Positions 34,284 to 44,045 of a DNA stretch of 64,000 nucleotides are shown here, piece by piece (the first letter of the stretch is position 1; each line of letters begins with the position of its first letter). A program made the translations under genes and the position numbers. Source of the DNA: Podospora comata (lineage: Eukaryota; Ascomycota; Sordariomycetes; Sordariales; Podosporaceae); the NCBI GenBank assembly GCA_017354895.1, contig CP071495.1, positions 2,897,001 to 2,961,000 of the forward strand, given 5' to 3'. Below the pieces are notes generated by a model. It did no database searches and had not been told where the DNA came from. It saw nothing but the letters and a program-made list of their open reading frames with translations.

Positions 34284-34924
34284 GTTTCTCTCTCTCTTTT
34301 GTTGTTGTGAAATGAATAATGACTGGTGGTGGGTAGTAAATGAGGAAGAACAAAACGTTGCGCCTGGAAAGCTCAGAGAAAATTGATGTGACGTCGCCTG
34401 GTGTGCAAGCAAGACGTGGCGCGGTGGAGGTTTGGTTGGTTGGTGGGTTGGTGGTCATTGTGCTGAGCTGTTCGCTTTCAGCCTTGTGGTGCATGCACAG
34501 TGGCAGCTGGGAAATCCTTATCTTATCAGTAGTTGAGTTGCCTGCCGGAGGGAAGGGTTGCCCCTTTTTGGCTTAGAGGATAGCTTCAACGTTTCAACAT
34601 TGTACTTTCAGTTTCCAGTTCCCAATCGTAGCCCTCGTTTCCAAGTATGATACTGTAATCATGGTCTAGTATTAATCAAAACTACTATCAAGGACACTAT
34701 CCCATCAACTTCCCAACATGCTCCTGTATAAACAAAACTAAACACTGACTCAATGCCGATGCAAACGTATATCATACAGCATACCAAACAAAAATAACCC
34801 AAACTCCACGCTATGTGCAGCCAACCTATAAGTTTATGCCCCAAAGCCATGCCATGCGTGAAACCGAGCAGAAGGAAATTACAAGAAACCCATCATCCAC
34901 CTTTTAGTGTCTTCCTTGGTTATA
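34284..34924. other. Intergenic, GET2 upstream region
   Basis: The GET2 promoter and the far 3' flank of the anion transporter lie here. No gene is seen. The open frame immediately to the right (34925-35161) is listed separately. Confidence 0.5.
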
Positions 34925-35161
34925 TCAACCCTTCATCCCTTGATAAACCCTCCCCATCCTTCCCTCCCTCTCCACCCTCTGCTCCCTCGCCCATCTAATC
35001 CCCCTAACACTCCCCCTCTCCGACCCAACCGACAGAACCGACCCATTACTCCCTCCCCTCTCCCTTCCATTTGACCCGACCGAGAAGATCGAACTCACAC
35101 TCCCAACCCTCTCCCTCCCTATACCCCCAGAACCACCAGAAACATTAAGCAAACGGCCTCT
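34925..35161 (-). other. In-frame open extension after the transporter stop codon
   Basis: Directly after the TAG stop of the anion transporter, the same frame stays open for 78 codons to a TGA at 34927-34925. The predicted peptide looks protein-like: Ser/Gly/Arg-rich with related phrases (VGSVSSIFSVGSNGRER, NGSVLSVGSERGSV) and then IRWAREQRVEREGRMGRVYQG. Base composition and G-rich codon choice continue unchanged from the gene. It could be a C-terminal tail lost by a recent nonsense change, a read-through extension, or coincidence in a G-rich strand. It cannot be joined by a normal intron, because no suitable donor/acceptor pair spans the TAG. Confidence 0.4.
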
Positions 35162-37063
35162 CTAATCCGTCTCCTGACCCTGTTCCTGCCGGTTCCTCCT
35201 CCCCTCCCCCTCCTTGGGCCAAAGCAACTCCCGCTTCCACAAACAGTCCACCATCCTCCCCACCACCAAGCACCAAACAATTACAATCCCCGCTGCCAGC
35301 ACACACCCAAAGATCTTCAACCCTTCAGCCCCCAGCTGTATCCCAATCGCCTCCGTCGCCGTGACCAGCGCAGTGTTAGGAAATACAAAGCTGAACCACG
35401 TCATCTGGAACTTGAAGTTCTCCTTCTTCTCCGGACGGAGATACTTCCAAAGGGAACCCACAGACACCAAGAAGAACCAGATGCTCAACCCCCAGAGCCA
35501 AAGGCCAGTCATGTATGCCATGACTTTGAGTATATCCGCTGAGAGGGTGTGGTCGGAGGGGAAAATATCGGATGCTAGGCCACCGAGGGAGACAAGACCT
35601 GCCGCGGTGAAACCTGACGGACCGATACTGATGAAAACACCGGGACGTTGATGGTCGCGGGGAAGTTTTTGAGTCATGAGGCGGTAGAGGAAGGAGGCCG
35701 AGATCATAAAGGCGATTAGGAAGCCGGTGCCCTGAGTTGTCAAGCTGGCTAAGGAGATAGCAATAGGGTTTAATAGGTCAATGCGGCCCGATTGGGCGGC
35801 GGCAGAGATGAGGTTCGCGGCCATAGGGGCGGTCAGCAAGAGAGGGTAGGCGGGGAAGACCCAGACCGGAGTCATGGTGTGGATTGGAAAGACTCTGATA
35901 CCAAAGTTAGTATGAAGCCAACAGAGGTCGACAAGGTGACACATACTGAGTCGACCAAAGAGTGAGATAAAGGCCCGCAGAAGATAGCGTGCTTAACCCC
36001 ACGTAAACCCAAAACAGCGCCTCCAACAAAGAGAGAAGCCAGTCACCAACGTGAGGAATACCATACTGGGCCGTGGTGATGAGAATCGTCGCTAGTGATA
36101 CAATCTACTCCATATTAGCCTTCAGATCCGGTCCATGGAGGGTATGTTCCACGACTTATTCAGGAAGGAGAAAGAAATGGTGTGTTACACAGCCACTCAG
36201 GGGTTGGCTCGCAATAGAAAATTATGCTACTTACAAGGGAAGAAATAAACAACGACTCCAGCTGGTCCGTGAACGACTCGACAAAGCTTCCCGGCCGCCA
36301 ATGAAACCGCAACGAGATTAATACACAGTTCATTATGAACAAACAAATGTTGAGAAAGTAAAAAGCAAGCCCGATGCCGGTCAGCCAGCGCGATTCGTAG
36401 GGTATCGAGTGAAGAACATTGGCTACTCCGCCTGTCGCCTATAAGATTATCAGCTTCACCCTACATCGAACTGTTGATCAAGAAAAGGCGACCTACCATG
36501 GTCATGGTAAACCAATTCCACTGCACACAGCAAATCCGGTCTTTGATGCTCACTTTCCCATTCCCATACTTGGCATTACTTCCTGCCCGGTTCATCATCC
36601 CCTCCAGGGAGTCCGGCGTCGAAAACTCCAAGTACGGTGCATGGGTATGTATGGTGGCCGGTGTGGACGTACCACTCCTCCCGGGCTGGCGATTCCGATA
36701 ATATGATGAAAACCCCCCTTGACCCGGAACAGGGTTGTAATTCGGAGGCTCAAACTCGTCTGGTGATTCATACCCTATGCTCCCCATGCGCGGGAGCGGT
36801 GGCCGTTGCTGTAGCTGATGAGGAGATCGCGGGGAGGTGGTGTTGACGTTAGCATTTTGGGTATGAACAGACAAATGACTGATATTTTGTTGTGGTAGTT
36901 GTATGTGTTGTGATTGTGAAGCTGGTGGTGGTGAAGCTGGTGGTGGTGGTGCTGGTGGTTGTGTAGGTTGTGTAGGCTGTGGCCATGACGACGGTGAGCT
37001 GCTGCTGTTGCTCATGGACCCTGCAGGGCCGGGGGAACCACCGGCCACTCTTGAGACGGCCAT
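35162..37063 (-). CDS. TDT/SLAC1-family anion transporter (malate/sulfite type)
   Basis: Exons 37063-36497, 36438-36235, 36104-35947 and 35894-35162 join in frame to 553 residues. The first 150 residues are disordered and Pro/Gln/Ser-rich. The membrane core starts at VSIKDRICCVQWNWFTMTMATGGVANVLHSIP, the family's entry signature. It continues through about ten hydrophobic helices, including FYFLNICLFIMNCVLISLRF, the proline-rich segment TPVWVFPAYPLLLTAP, the SIGPSGFTAAG helix, and WFSFVFPNTALV (the Ssu1/Mae1 motif). Relatives export sulfite (Ssu1) or carry malate and other C4-dicarboxylates (Mae1). The plant SLAC1 channels share the fold. Substrate cannot be decided here. The ATG at 37063 is the first that fits the composition. 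An in-frame ATG at 37141 is also possible, and an AUG at 37221 opens a different overlapping frame. Confidence 0.85.
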
Positions 37064-37221
37064 GCTAAGAACACTCGTTCGAGAACCAATCCGACTGCCA
37101 AAATGCCTTGGCCTCCGACCATAGCAATCAGCTGGTCGCACGCGTCCGAGATGTTGACGAGAGCCGTGAGAAACAAGACAGTCTCGAAGAGGTTCCCTAT
37201 CATTAGGGTGATGGGCATCAT
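37012..37221 (-). other. Upstream ORF overlapping the transporter start
   Basis: An ATG at 37221 opens a 69-codon frame that runs out of frame across the transporter's likely start at 37063. The peptide is strongly hydrophobic (GNLFETVLFLTALVNIS and GGQGILAVGLVLERVFL). If the mRNA starts upstream of 37221 this is an overlapping uORF able to repress translation. A TTCTTAG acceptor-like site just before 37063 leaves room for a 5' UTR intron that would remove it. Confidence 0.35.
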
Positions 37222-39409
37222 GGTGGGGTGTGTAAGTGGTGGTTGGGTGGGTGGCCGGGGTCTTATATAAATTGACAGGGTAGTGAAAAACTAGAAGAAA
37301 AAAAGGCTCCCAAGGTAATAGTGTAAAGGAAGGACCGTTAATGCTTGGTTGCTCCTAGGCCCCCGTCAATTCCCGGAAAGCGGCAAACGGAGGTGGCCCT
37401 ATTGAGAGGGTCGTGTGTGTGTGCTGTGTGTGTGTGGGTGCTGTGTGTGTGAGTGTAGTATCTCTCGAGTGCGGATCCTGCGATCTCGATTTCACCACCT
37501 TTTGCGGATGACACTAGCGGAGGTTTTCTCTGCAGAAAGATGGATGGAAAATCCTGGCTTGCCGCGGCCTTGGTCCGACTCCTATGGCTGGCAATTGGCG
37601 GCTTTCCTTTTGGATGAGAAGACCAAACTCGTGCGAAGCTCGGCGGTTACGTAGTGGCAGGTCTTTAGGGGCAGTGGTGTGCAGTAAGCAGGGTCCTTGT
37701 CAAGTTTGGATGGTATGCCTGTAGGTTCTGACCAGAAATTGCATGTGGGGGTAGGTGTAGGCTGCTAGGGAGAATATTCGAGAGAAGCGCAAGGTGATGC
37801 TCGAGGGTTGGGTTAAGAAATGTGTGACTCTGATCAGCAAGGCATGGAAAGTCGTGTGCAGTTGACAGACGGGAAGTCCAGTTTCGCACAGGCATTAAAA
37901 TCCCCGGACATCGCCTACGTTAGTGAGGATCAAAGAAAGTTTAATTCTCCTAATAGCACAACGCATGATTTGTGCCCGCTGAGCTACCAAACCCCGTGGT
38001 GTCTTTTCCATGGGAAGTAATTCTAATCTCCCTTTCTCATCCATCTGACCGAATTTCCCATCATGATGCAAGAAAAACTCTGAGCGAATGCAGAGGGGCA
38101 GCTTTCGTCATTCCAAGACATGTCGTTCGCCCGCCAAGCCGGCCGGCACGGTCCAGCTGACCCCCAATGATCGGCTCCGACATCTGATGCGCCCCGGATA
38201 ACGATGCCGAGATGCCCACCAAGCCTCTTCGAAACACTAATGAGAAAACTTCCGTTTCCCTTCACCATCCCGGATTTCCCCATCTTCACACGTCATGCAA
38301 ATGCGGTAATTCCTCCATGTTACAAAATGGGCTGTGTTTTCGACCTCGTCCTCGCACTCGCCCTCGCCCTGTGTTTGTGTTTCTCGTCCAATCTTCCACC
38401 ACCAAACACACGATATATGCTCCCCTTCCCATCTGACATGCCGACACTAAGCTTGTGCACCACCATCTTTCAGGTGCCTTGCATCGTGTTACGGTGAGCG
38501 CGAGTAGGCGGTGTCCGAGGACCGGCGCTATCGTGCCAGCACAGAGAAACAGGTCTTGATGCTCTTGGTGGTGCGTAGTAGCAGCGCTGGGTGCATGGCC
38601 TCGTTGTCCAATGTAAGACGAGGACGCTTGCTCGCTGCACCAGTAGGACCTGTCAAAAAGTCTGGATTCTGTGACCCGAGTACGGAGGAATCTCTCCAGG
38701 TCTACTTCGAGTCACCATCTCACCAAAAGGCCTGTATAAAAGCTCACCGCATCCTACTTTCACGGTCAAGAGGGCCAGCAAGCAAGTGGCAACGCCAAAA
38801 CTAATTTGAGTTACATCAGGTAATATATCAATTCTCATTTATAAACTGCCTGTGATTGTTACGTATAGATGGAACAAACCTCACCGTATTTTTACTTGGT
38901 TTTGTCCCATGACGGGACGACGAGCTTGAATTGTTGGTTACCCATAGCGGCAATCAGGGATCACCCAACTGACAATCCAATCCACTCGTTTTTGTTGTTT
39001 ATTGCAATATCAGCAAAACCGACTTTTGTCGTTACGATCACGACCCCCCTAAACCTGCCCTTTTCTTCAGGACCTCTAATCAGAAAAGCACACGCAACCA
39101 CCCCATGTTTTCAGGTCTTGCAAGGAGAGTGCCAGTTTCTACCCCGGAATCCCCGGATCAACAACCTCCACCCAAACGCCAGGTATTACCGCCCCGTGGA
39201 CACGGCAGAGAGGGTCGCTTTGCGCGCATGTACGGATGGTCTCGATGGACACATCCTACAGAGAGCCGCCAAGGCAAATAGTCTTTTTGGTGTATACTGT
39301 CCAGGGAATAAAGAGAAAGAAAAGAAGGAAAAAATATGGACAGATAGAGAAAACGCCAGTCCCATGATGTAATATGATGCTTTTTGGTTACCCCCCAATT
39401 GTTATGCAT
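37222..39409. other. Intergenic, 2.2 kb
   Basis: This gap holds the promoter of the anion transporter and the 3' flank of the PRPP synthetase gene. It contains a TG microsatellite (37413-37457) and a tRNA-like decayed stretch near 37925-37986. No protein-coding gene is supported. Confidence 0.45.
37413..37457. repeat. TG-rich microsatellite
   Basis: Interrupted GTGTGTG/CTGTGTG tract upstream of the anion transporter, about 350 bp from its start. The broken units suggest an old dinucleotide array. Confidence 0.8.
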
Positions 39410-41055
39410 TTAGTCGTGATTAAACAGGACGCTGATGGATTCACCATGGTGGACGCGCCGGATCGCCTCGGCAAAGATGGGCGAGATATCCAGAACATCC
39501 AGCTTGGGTCCAAGAAGCGCCTTGTGCTTGTCCTGAGGCACCGAGTTGGTCACAACCACCTTGTCGATGGCCGATGCCTGTACGCGGTTGATAGCGTCAC
39601 CGCTGAAGACGCCGTGGGTCAGAAGGGCGTAGATCTTGGTCGCACCCTCCTTTTTGCAGAGCTTGGCAGCGCGTGTAATGGTGTTGCCCGTATCGAGAAG
39701 GTCGTCGACGAGAATGCAGATGCGGTCCCGCACATCACCCACCAACATCATGCTTGCGTTTTGCCGGTCCGTGATCTTAGTAGGGCGGCGTTCCTGTTTT
39801 GAATCGTTAAGGACGGAGCGCTCCTGGCAGCAACAAGAGGATAATACCTTGTGGATGAGGGCGAAATCAACGCCCATGCTGTCAGCAATCGCTGTTGCGC
39901 GCTTCGCGCCGCCTGCGTCGGGGGAAATGATCACGGCATCCTTGTAGTTGGGGATGTGCTGCTGGATGTACCGCTTGAGGAGAGGCCTTCCGTACAAGTT
40001 GTCGACAGGCACGTCAAAGAATCCCTGCACTGTTTCAAAAAGTCAATACCCTCCCCTACGTAACACGGCTGGATGGAGGAGAAAACCGTGGCCCAGAACT
40101 CCGGGCCTTCACACAAAGTCGCAGTTCTTGGCATGCAACCGACGAAAAGGGGTAAACCTCCAAGTTACACGTACCTTGAGGGTCATGCAAATCCATGGTG
40201 ATGACTGTGGGCAGACAGGTTAGCTTGTTATCCACAATCGCAACAAGTAAACCGATCAAGTCGATTCAAAAACCAGGCCATTGGGCCGGTTGTCGAGTAG
40301 CAAGACTGGACGCAAACATCAAAGATATGCGTACCATGATCAGCACCAGCACAGTTCAAGAGGTTCGCGACCAACGTGCCAGCCTGCGCAACCCACTGCT
40401 TATAGCCAGGCTTCGCTTGGAATGCGCCGATGTGCGAGAGGTTCTCATAATCGTGCGTCGTGTAGGCCCCAGTCCGTGTGACGGGGCTTGGGGTGGTGGT
40501 GCCGTTGACTCCATTCGCAGGGAAATAGCCATCGCCGTTTTGTTTGATGGGGGACTGGACACCGTTCCCGTTGGTCAAGGAGGTCTTGAGCAGTTTGCTC
40601 GTGATATCAGTGCCATTGGTGAGACCGGCAGTCTTTGGAATACCGGGGGCTGGCGTAGCGGGGACACTGTCGAAGGTATAGTCCTTCTTTCCGCTCTCCG
40701 ACCCAGCCTTGAACAGAGGCGCACCGGCCTTGTTGTATGGGAGATCTGGCTGCCTCGAGTAGGGAAACAAGGGCAGGACAGCCGTGACCCTACGCGCCGA
40801 ACCTGTCTTGCAGGCAGAGATCATGATGCACAGATCCATGAAATGATCATTGAGCCTGCTGCCGTTGCCCCCGAAGCCCGTCTGAATGATGTACACATCC
40901 TTGCCTCGAACCGAGTCCTGGATCTCGCAGCGGCTTTCTCCCGAAGAGAACTTGGTCAGGATGCGGTTGCATGGTGGCAAGCTGAGCGCATTACAGACGC
41001 TGTCGACCAAGGCCGGGTGCGAGTTTCCGCCGAGAACCACGATGTTGCGGACCAT
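39410..41055 (-). CDS. Ribose-phosphate pyrophosphokinase with large insert (PRS5-like)
   Basis: PRPP synthetase makes phosphoribosyl pyrophosphate from ribose-5-phosphate and ATP for nucleotide, His and Trp synthesis. Exons 41055-40335, 40204-40175 (only 30 nt), 40029-39848 and 39793-39410 give 438 residues. Conserved parts include LGGNSHPALVDSV, FSSGESRCEIQDSVRGKDVYIIQ, the metal/ATP region MDLHDPQ, SPDAGGAKRATAIAD and the PRPP loop DDLLDTGNT (341-349). Between FPYSRQPD (residue ~104) and WVAQAGTLVANLL (~221) sits an insert of about 115 residues, rich in Pro, Asn, Gly and Thr, where the catalytic flexible loop lies in short enzymes. Yeast Prs1 and Prs5 carry similar non-homologous insertions and work in hetero-oligomers tied to cell-wall integrity signalling. 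This one looks nearest Prs5, from memory. It may be regulatory rather than catalytic. Confidence 0.9.
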
Positions 41056-42469
41056 GATGACGGCTCAATTGGCTTGTATAGGGGGAGCGGCGTGATCCGA
41101 CGAAATCGCCGACGAGTGACCGGTGTCGGGAGACGGCCGACAACGAAAAGTTGGGAGTTGGCGAGATGTGGGAGGGGCCCCTCTAATATGTGAGGAAAGG
41201 CCAAGAAAGCGGTTTAGCGGCGGGAGGTACAAGACCAAAAGCTCGACAACCGAACGGATCCGATGACCGGCAGGGAAGCGAAGTTTTTCGGCAGCTGCAG
41301 GTGCAAGTCGATGATGACGACTGATCGCTGCCGGAGAGAAGCAGAAGACAATGGGCGGTGTAAAAGTCTTTTGCAGATGTGGTTATGCTGGCAGAGGACC
41401 GGCAAATGATAAGCTTCTGAAGGGTCAAACTCTCCAAAGCCTTTAAGGGTCCTCGTGTTGCCTGAAGAAGTTTTGATGCCAGGATCTGGGGGCTTGTTCA
41501 ACAAAGAATGCCGAGGGTAGGCGGGTTAGGCTTGCTGAAAGGAAGCCTACAGTGAATAGAGTGCCACCAAGAGCGGAGAGAGTCTACTGCAGACAGGAAG
41601 AGGTGACAGAAAAGAAGAAGAGAAGAGAGGAAGACGGGAGGTCATCACAGGGGAGTCATGGCGAGGCGTGTAAATGGGGGGCCAGATGGATGGATGCAGG
41701 TGAGAATTGTTGTTGGAAGAGAAACAGTAGCAGCAGGGTGGGCTTTGAGTGGGACCTGGAACTGGCTTTCACCGCGGGGTAGACAGGCTAGAGGCTAGGA
41801 AATCAAACACTGAAAAGTTTTTGCGGCTTCACGGCTGTGTGAGTGATTCAAGGTTCTCGCCTCATCCATTGACGTCGCCTTCGGTCGGATGAGGTACCAG
41901 GTACCTGCCCGCCGGCCCTGCTGGGGTCGTGCCGGTCAGGAATGATGCGATATTTTTTTTTCCTCTTCAAAAAGCTGCAGGTTAAGCCGTACGCTGATTG
42001 GACAGAAGCCTTTCAATGGGGACGTGCACTGCAGCACTGGCTTGCATGGAGGGGCAAGTTCTCACACTGTGGCAGAAACATGTGCTGCTTGGGTGAGAGC
42101 CTTCTCATGGCAGCCTCACCATTTCAAACTTTTTTTCTGTGAGATTCTGATACCTCCATGCAGCGGTCGTCACCGGCCAGACTGTTTTCTGCATCAATGC
42201 TCTTGCGGGGTAGAAAGTGAATGAGACTTTGATAGACAGCTGCTCCTGTCGGTCGTAACCAACCTTGATCATAATTTGCTTGTCCTTGCTTGGTTGACTT
42301 GACAGCCTCGACTTCATCCGGGTAGTGTGCTTCAAGATCCCTGCATCGGTACCGTGAACACCGGAGCTAGGAATATCATCCACCGCAACATCTATCCGAT
42401 TGCAACATCCATCTCCTGGTCGTCGGCTTCCTTTCACTCAAGCCATCGCAAGCTCAACAGAAAGCCGCC
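41056..42469. other. Divergent promoter region (PRPP synthetase / RPC9)
   Basis: This 1.4 kb gap lies between two divergent starts. A purine-rich patch (AGAAGAAGAG...) occurs at 41600-41645 and a short T-tract at 41951. No gene is supported. Confidence 0.5.
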
Positions 42470-43031
42470 ATGAAGATCCTAGAGGCCCAGTCGGCCGTGC
42501 TCACCAACTACGAGGTGTACCAGCACCTCACCGATATACGCAAGAGGAACAACAGTAGCCAGCCTAAGAGACGGATGCCCGAAGATGCCTTCCGGCTCAG
42601 CAAGGAGGTGAGTTTTTCTTGGTCTTGGCTAATTGTTACCCTGGACATTAGTCACAGTGACTGACACTTAGTTCTAGGTCCTCGAGTATTTGGAGACGAA
42701 GCCATACCCGCTGCACGACCAAAAGGAGAAACAGCACTACAGCCAAGCTACCCTCGAATTGCTCTGCGAGAAGCTGGCGGAGAAGTTTCCCGACATCACC
42801 AAGGCCGAAGGTCTCGCCATTTTCGACGTGCGACCTACCAACATCCCAGTTTTGGCTATAATTGTCGAGTCGCTCGAGGACCGGTACACGGAAGAGGAGC
42901 AGCAGCAACTCGTTGATCTCGTTATCGAGGTCCTTGGACAAGATAACCCCGAGCCTGAAGAAGAAGAAGGCGAGGAAAGCGCTGAGGATGAAGACGCAGT
43001 TCAGTCTGTTGAGACTGCCAACGGCGCATAG
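42470..43031 (+). CDS. RPC17: DNA-directed RNA polymerase III subunit RPC9 (RPC17)
   Basis: Exons 42470-42607 and 42678-43031 give 163 residues. The sequence starts MKILEAQSAVLTNYEVYQHL, the hallmark N-terminus of Rpc17/RPC9 (CRCP in animals). The HRDC-like helical domain follows (LEYLETKPYPLHDQ, LEKLAEKFPDITKAEGLAIFDVRPTN type, IIVESLEDRYTEEE). The C-terminus is an acidic tail of about 35 residues (EPEEEEGEESAEDEDA). Together with Rpc25 this subunit forms the stalk of RNA polymerase III, which makes tRNA, 5S and U6 RNAs, and contacts TFIIIB during initiation. Length and start match the family. It is convergent with the Rho-like GTPase gene, with only 49 bp between stop codons, so their 3' UTRs must overlap. 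Confidence 0.92.
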
Positions 43032-43080
43032 ATTTCGACGAACGGTACGCACTGCGTCGCGCCAGTGTGTTTGAGGATTG

Positions 43081-43777
43081 TTACATGATGGCGCACCCCC
43101 CTTCGCTCTGTCCGCCCTCCTCCGACGTCGACTTGAGAGCTGTACTACATATGTCGTCAAATACCTCGGGGAGAAGCTCGCCTGTTACAGCAGAACATTC
43201 CATGTATTTGTCTGCGCGCATTTCTTGGGCGCGCGCATATGCTTCTTGCGGATATATGATTCCATTTGGATCATCCTCGGAGCGCAAGTCCCTCTTTAAA
43301 CCCAACACGAGCATCGGCAGACGATCATGGTTGAACGTCGCCCGCACCTCCTTTACCCACTGTACAACAACTTGTCAGAAACGATAATATCAGAGCCAGT
43401 GAATTGGGTGGTGGACCTACGACTCGCTGGAGGTTGATGAGGCTCAACCGCTGGCTGATGTCATAGCAGATGATTACGAGGTCTGGTCGGAGCAGTTTCC
43501 AGCTTTCAGGGCTGGATGTATCGAAGAACTCGAAGCGGTACTGTCCTTTTCGGGAGCGGATATCAAACACAAAGGGTTGGTCCATATCCCTCAGCATGGT
43601 GATTGGAACATTGCCTTGGAGATTTGGACGGCCCTGGCTGATCCGTCTATTGGAAGTGTCAGTAGCTGGATACAAGGACAGTTATTGTAGGCAAAGATAG
43701 AGTACAGACGATAAAAATGTAGTTTTGCCGCATTTCTCATCTCCCAGCAGAACGATGGTGATGGTTTGTTCTTCCAT
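43081..43777 (-). CDS. Atypical Rho-like small GTPase
   Basis: Exons 43777-43710, 43646-43421 and 43359-43081 give 190 residues ending in a CaaX box (CAIM), so prenylation and membrane anchoring are expected. The P-loop GDEKCGKT (12-19) is intact. The DxxG switch-II motif is DTSS (65-68): the Gly that senses the gamma-phosphate is Ser, and the next residues are Pro-Glu, so the catalytic Gln position is not Gln. The base-recognition motif reads LKRD (119-122; Lys and Asp kept, Asn/Thr replaced by Leu) and the SA motif is CSAVTG. Such changes in Rnd-type and other atypical Rho proteins give little or no GTP hydrolysis, and that is inferred here. The first intron's donor (GTCTGT) is not a consensus, but it restores FLSRISQGRP. 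Its effectors are unknown. Confidence 0.75.
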
Positions 43778-44045
43778 TGTATGTGAGTGACATGATGAGA
43801 CCAGCTGAGATGATTGAAGCGGTTCCCAAAGGTCATATAGCGCGCCACAGGTGTTTGGGGGTTGCTGAACGTTATCAACTGGTTATCAATCGGGGCTTTA
43901 TCGATAAGTCATGCCAAGCATAGGCCCACAATATTTTTAGAGGGGTCAACTCATTGGGCCATGGGGGATCTGAACATTTGAGCCCTGCATAAGGTCGTCG
44001 TTTAAGTGAGAGAAGAGTCACAGTTGAGCCTCATTTTATGAGCCT

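Noticed and set aside
37925-37986. tRNA-like stretch on the minus strand with a perfect A box (TAGCTCAGCGG) and a B-box-like TTTGATCC
   Set aside because: The flanks do not form an acceptor stem, the D and T stems do not close, and the A-to-B spacing is about five bases too long. At best it is a decayed tRNA fragment.
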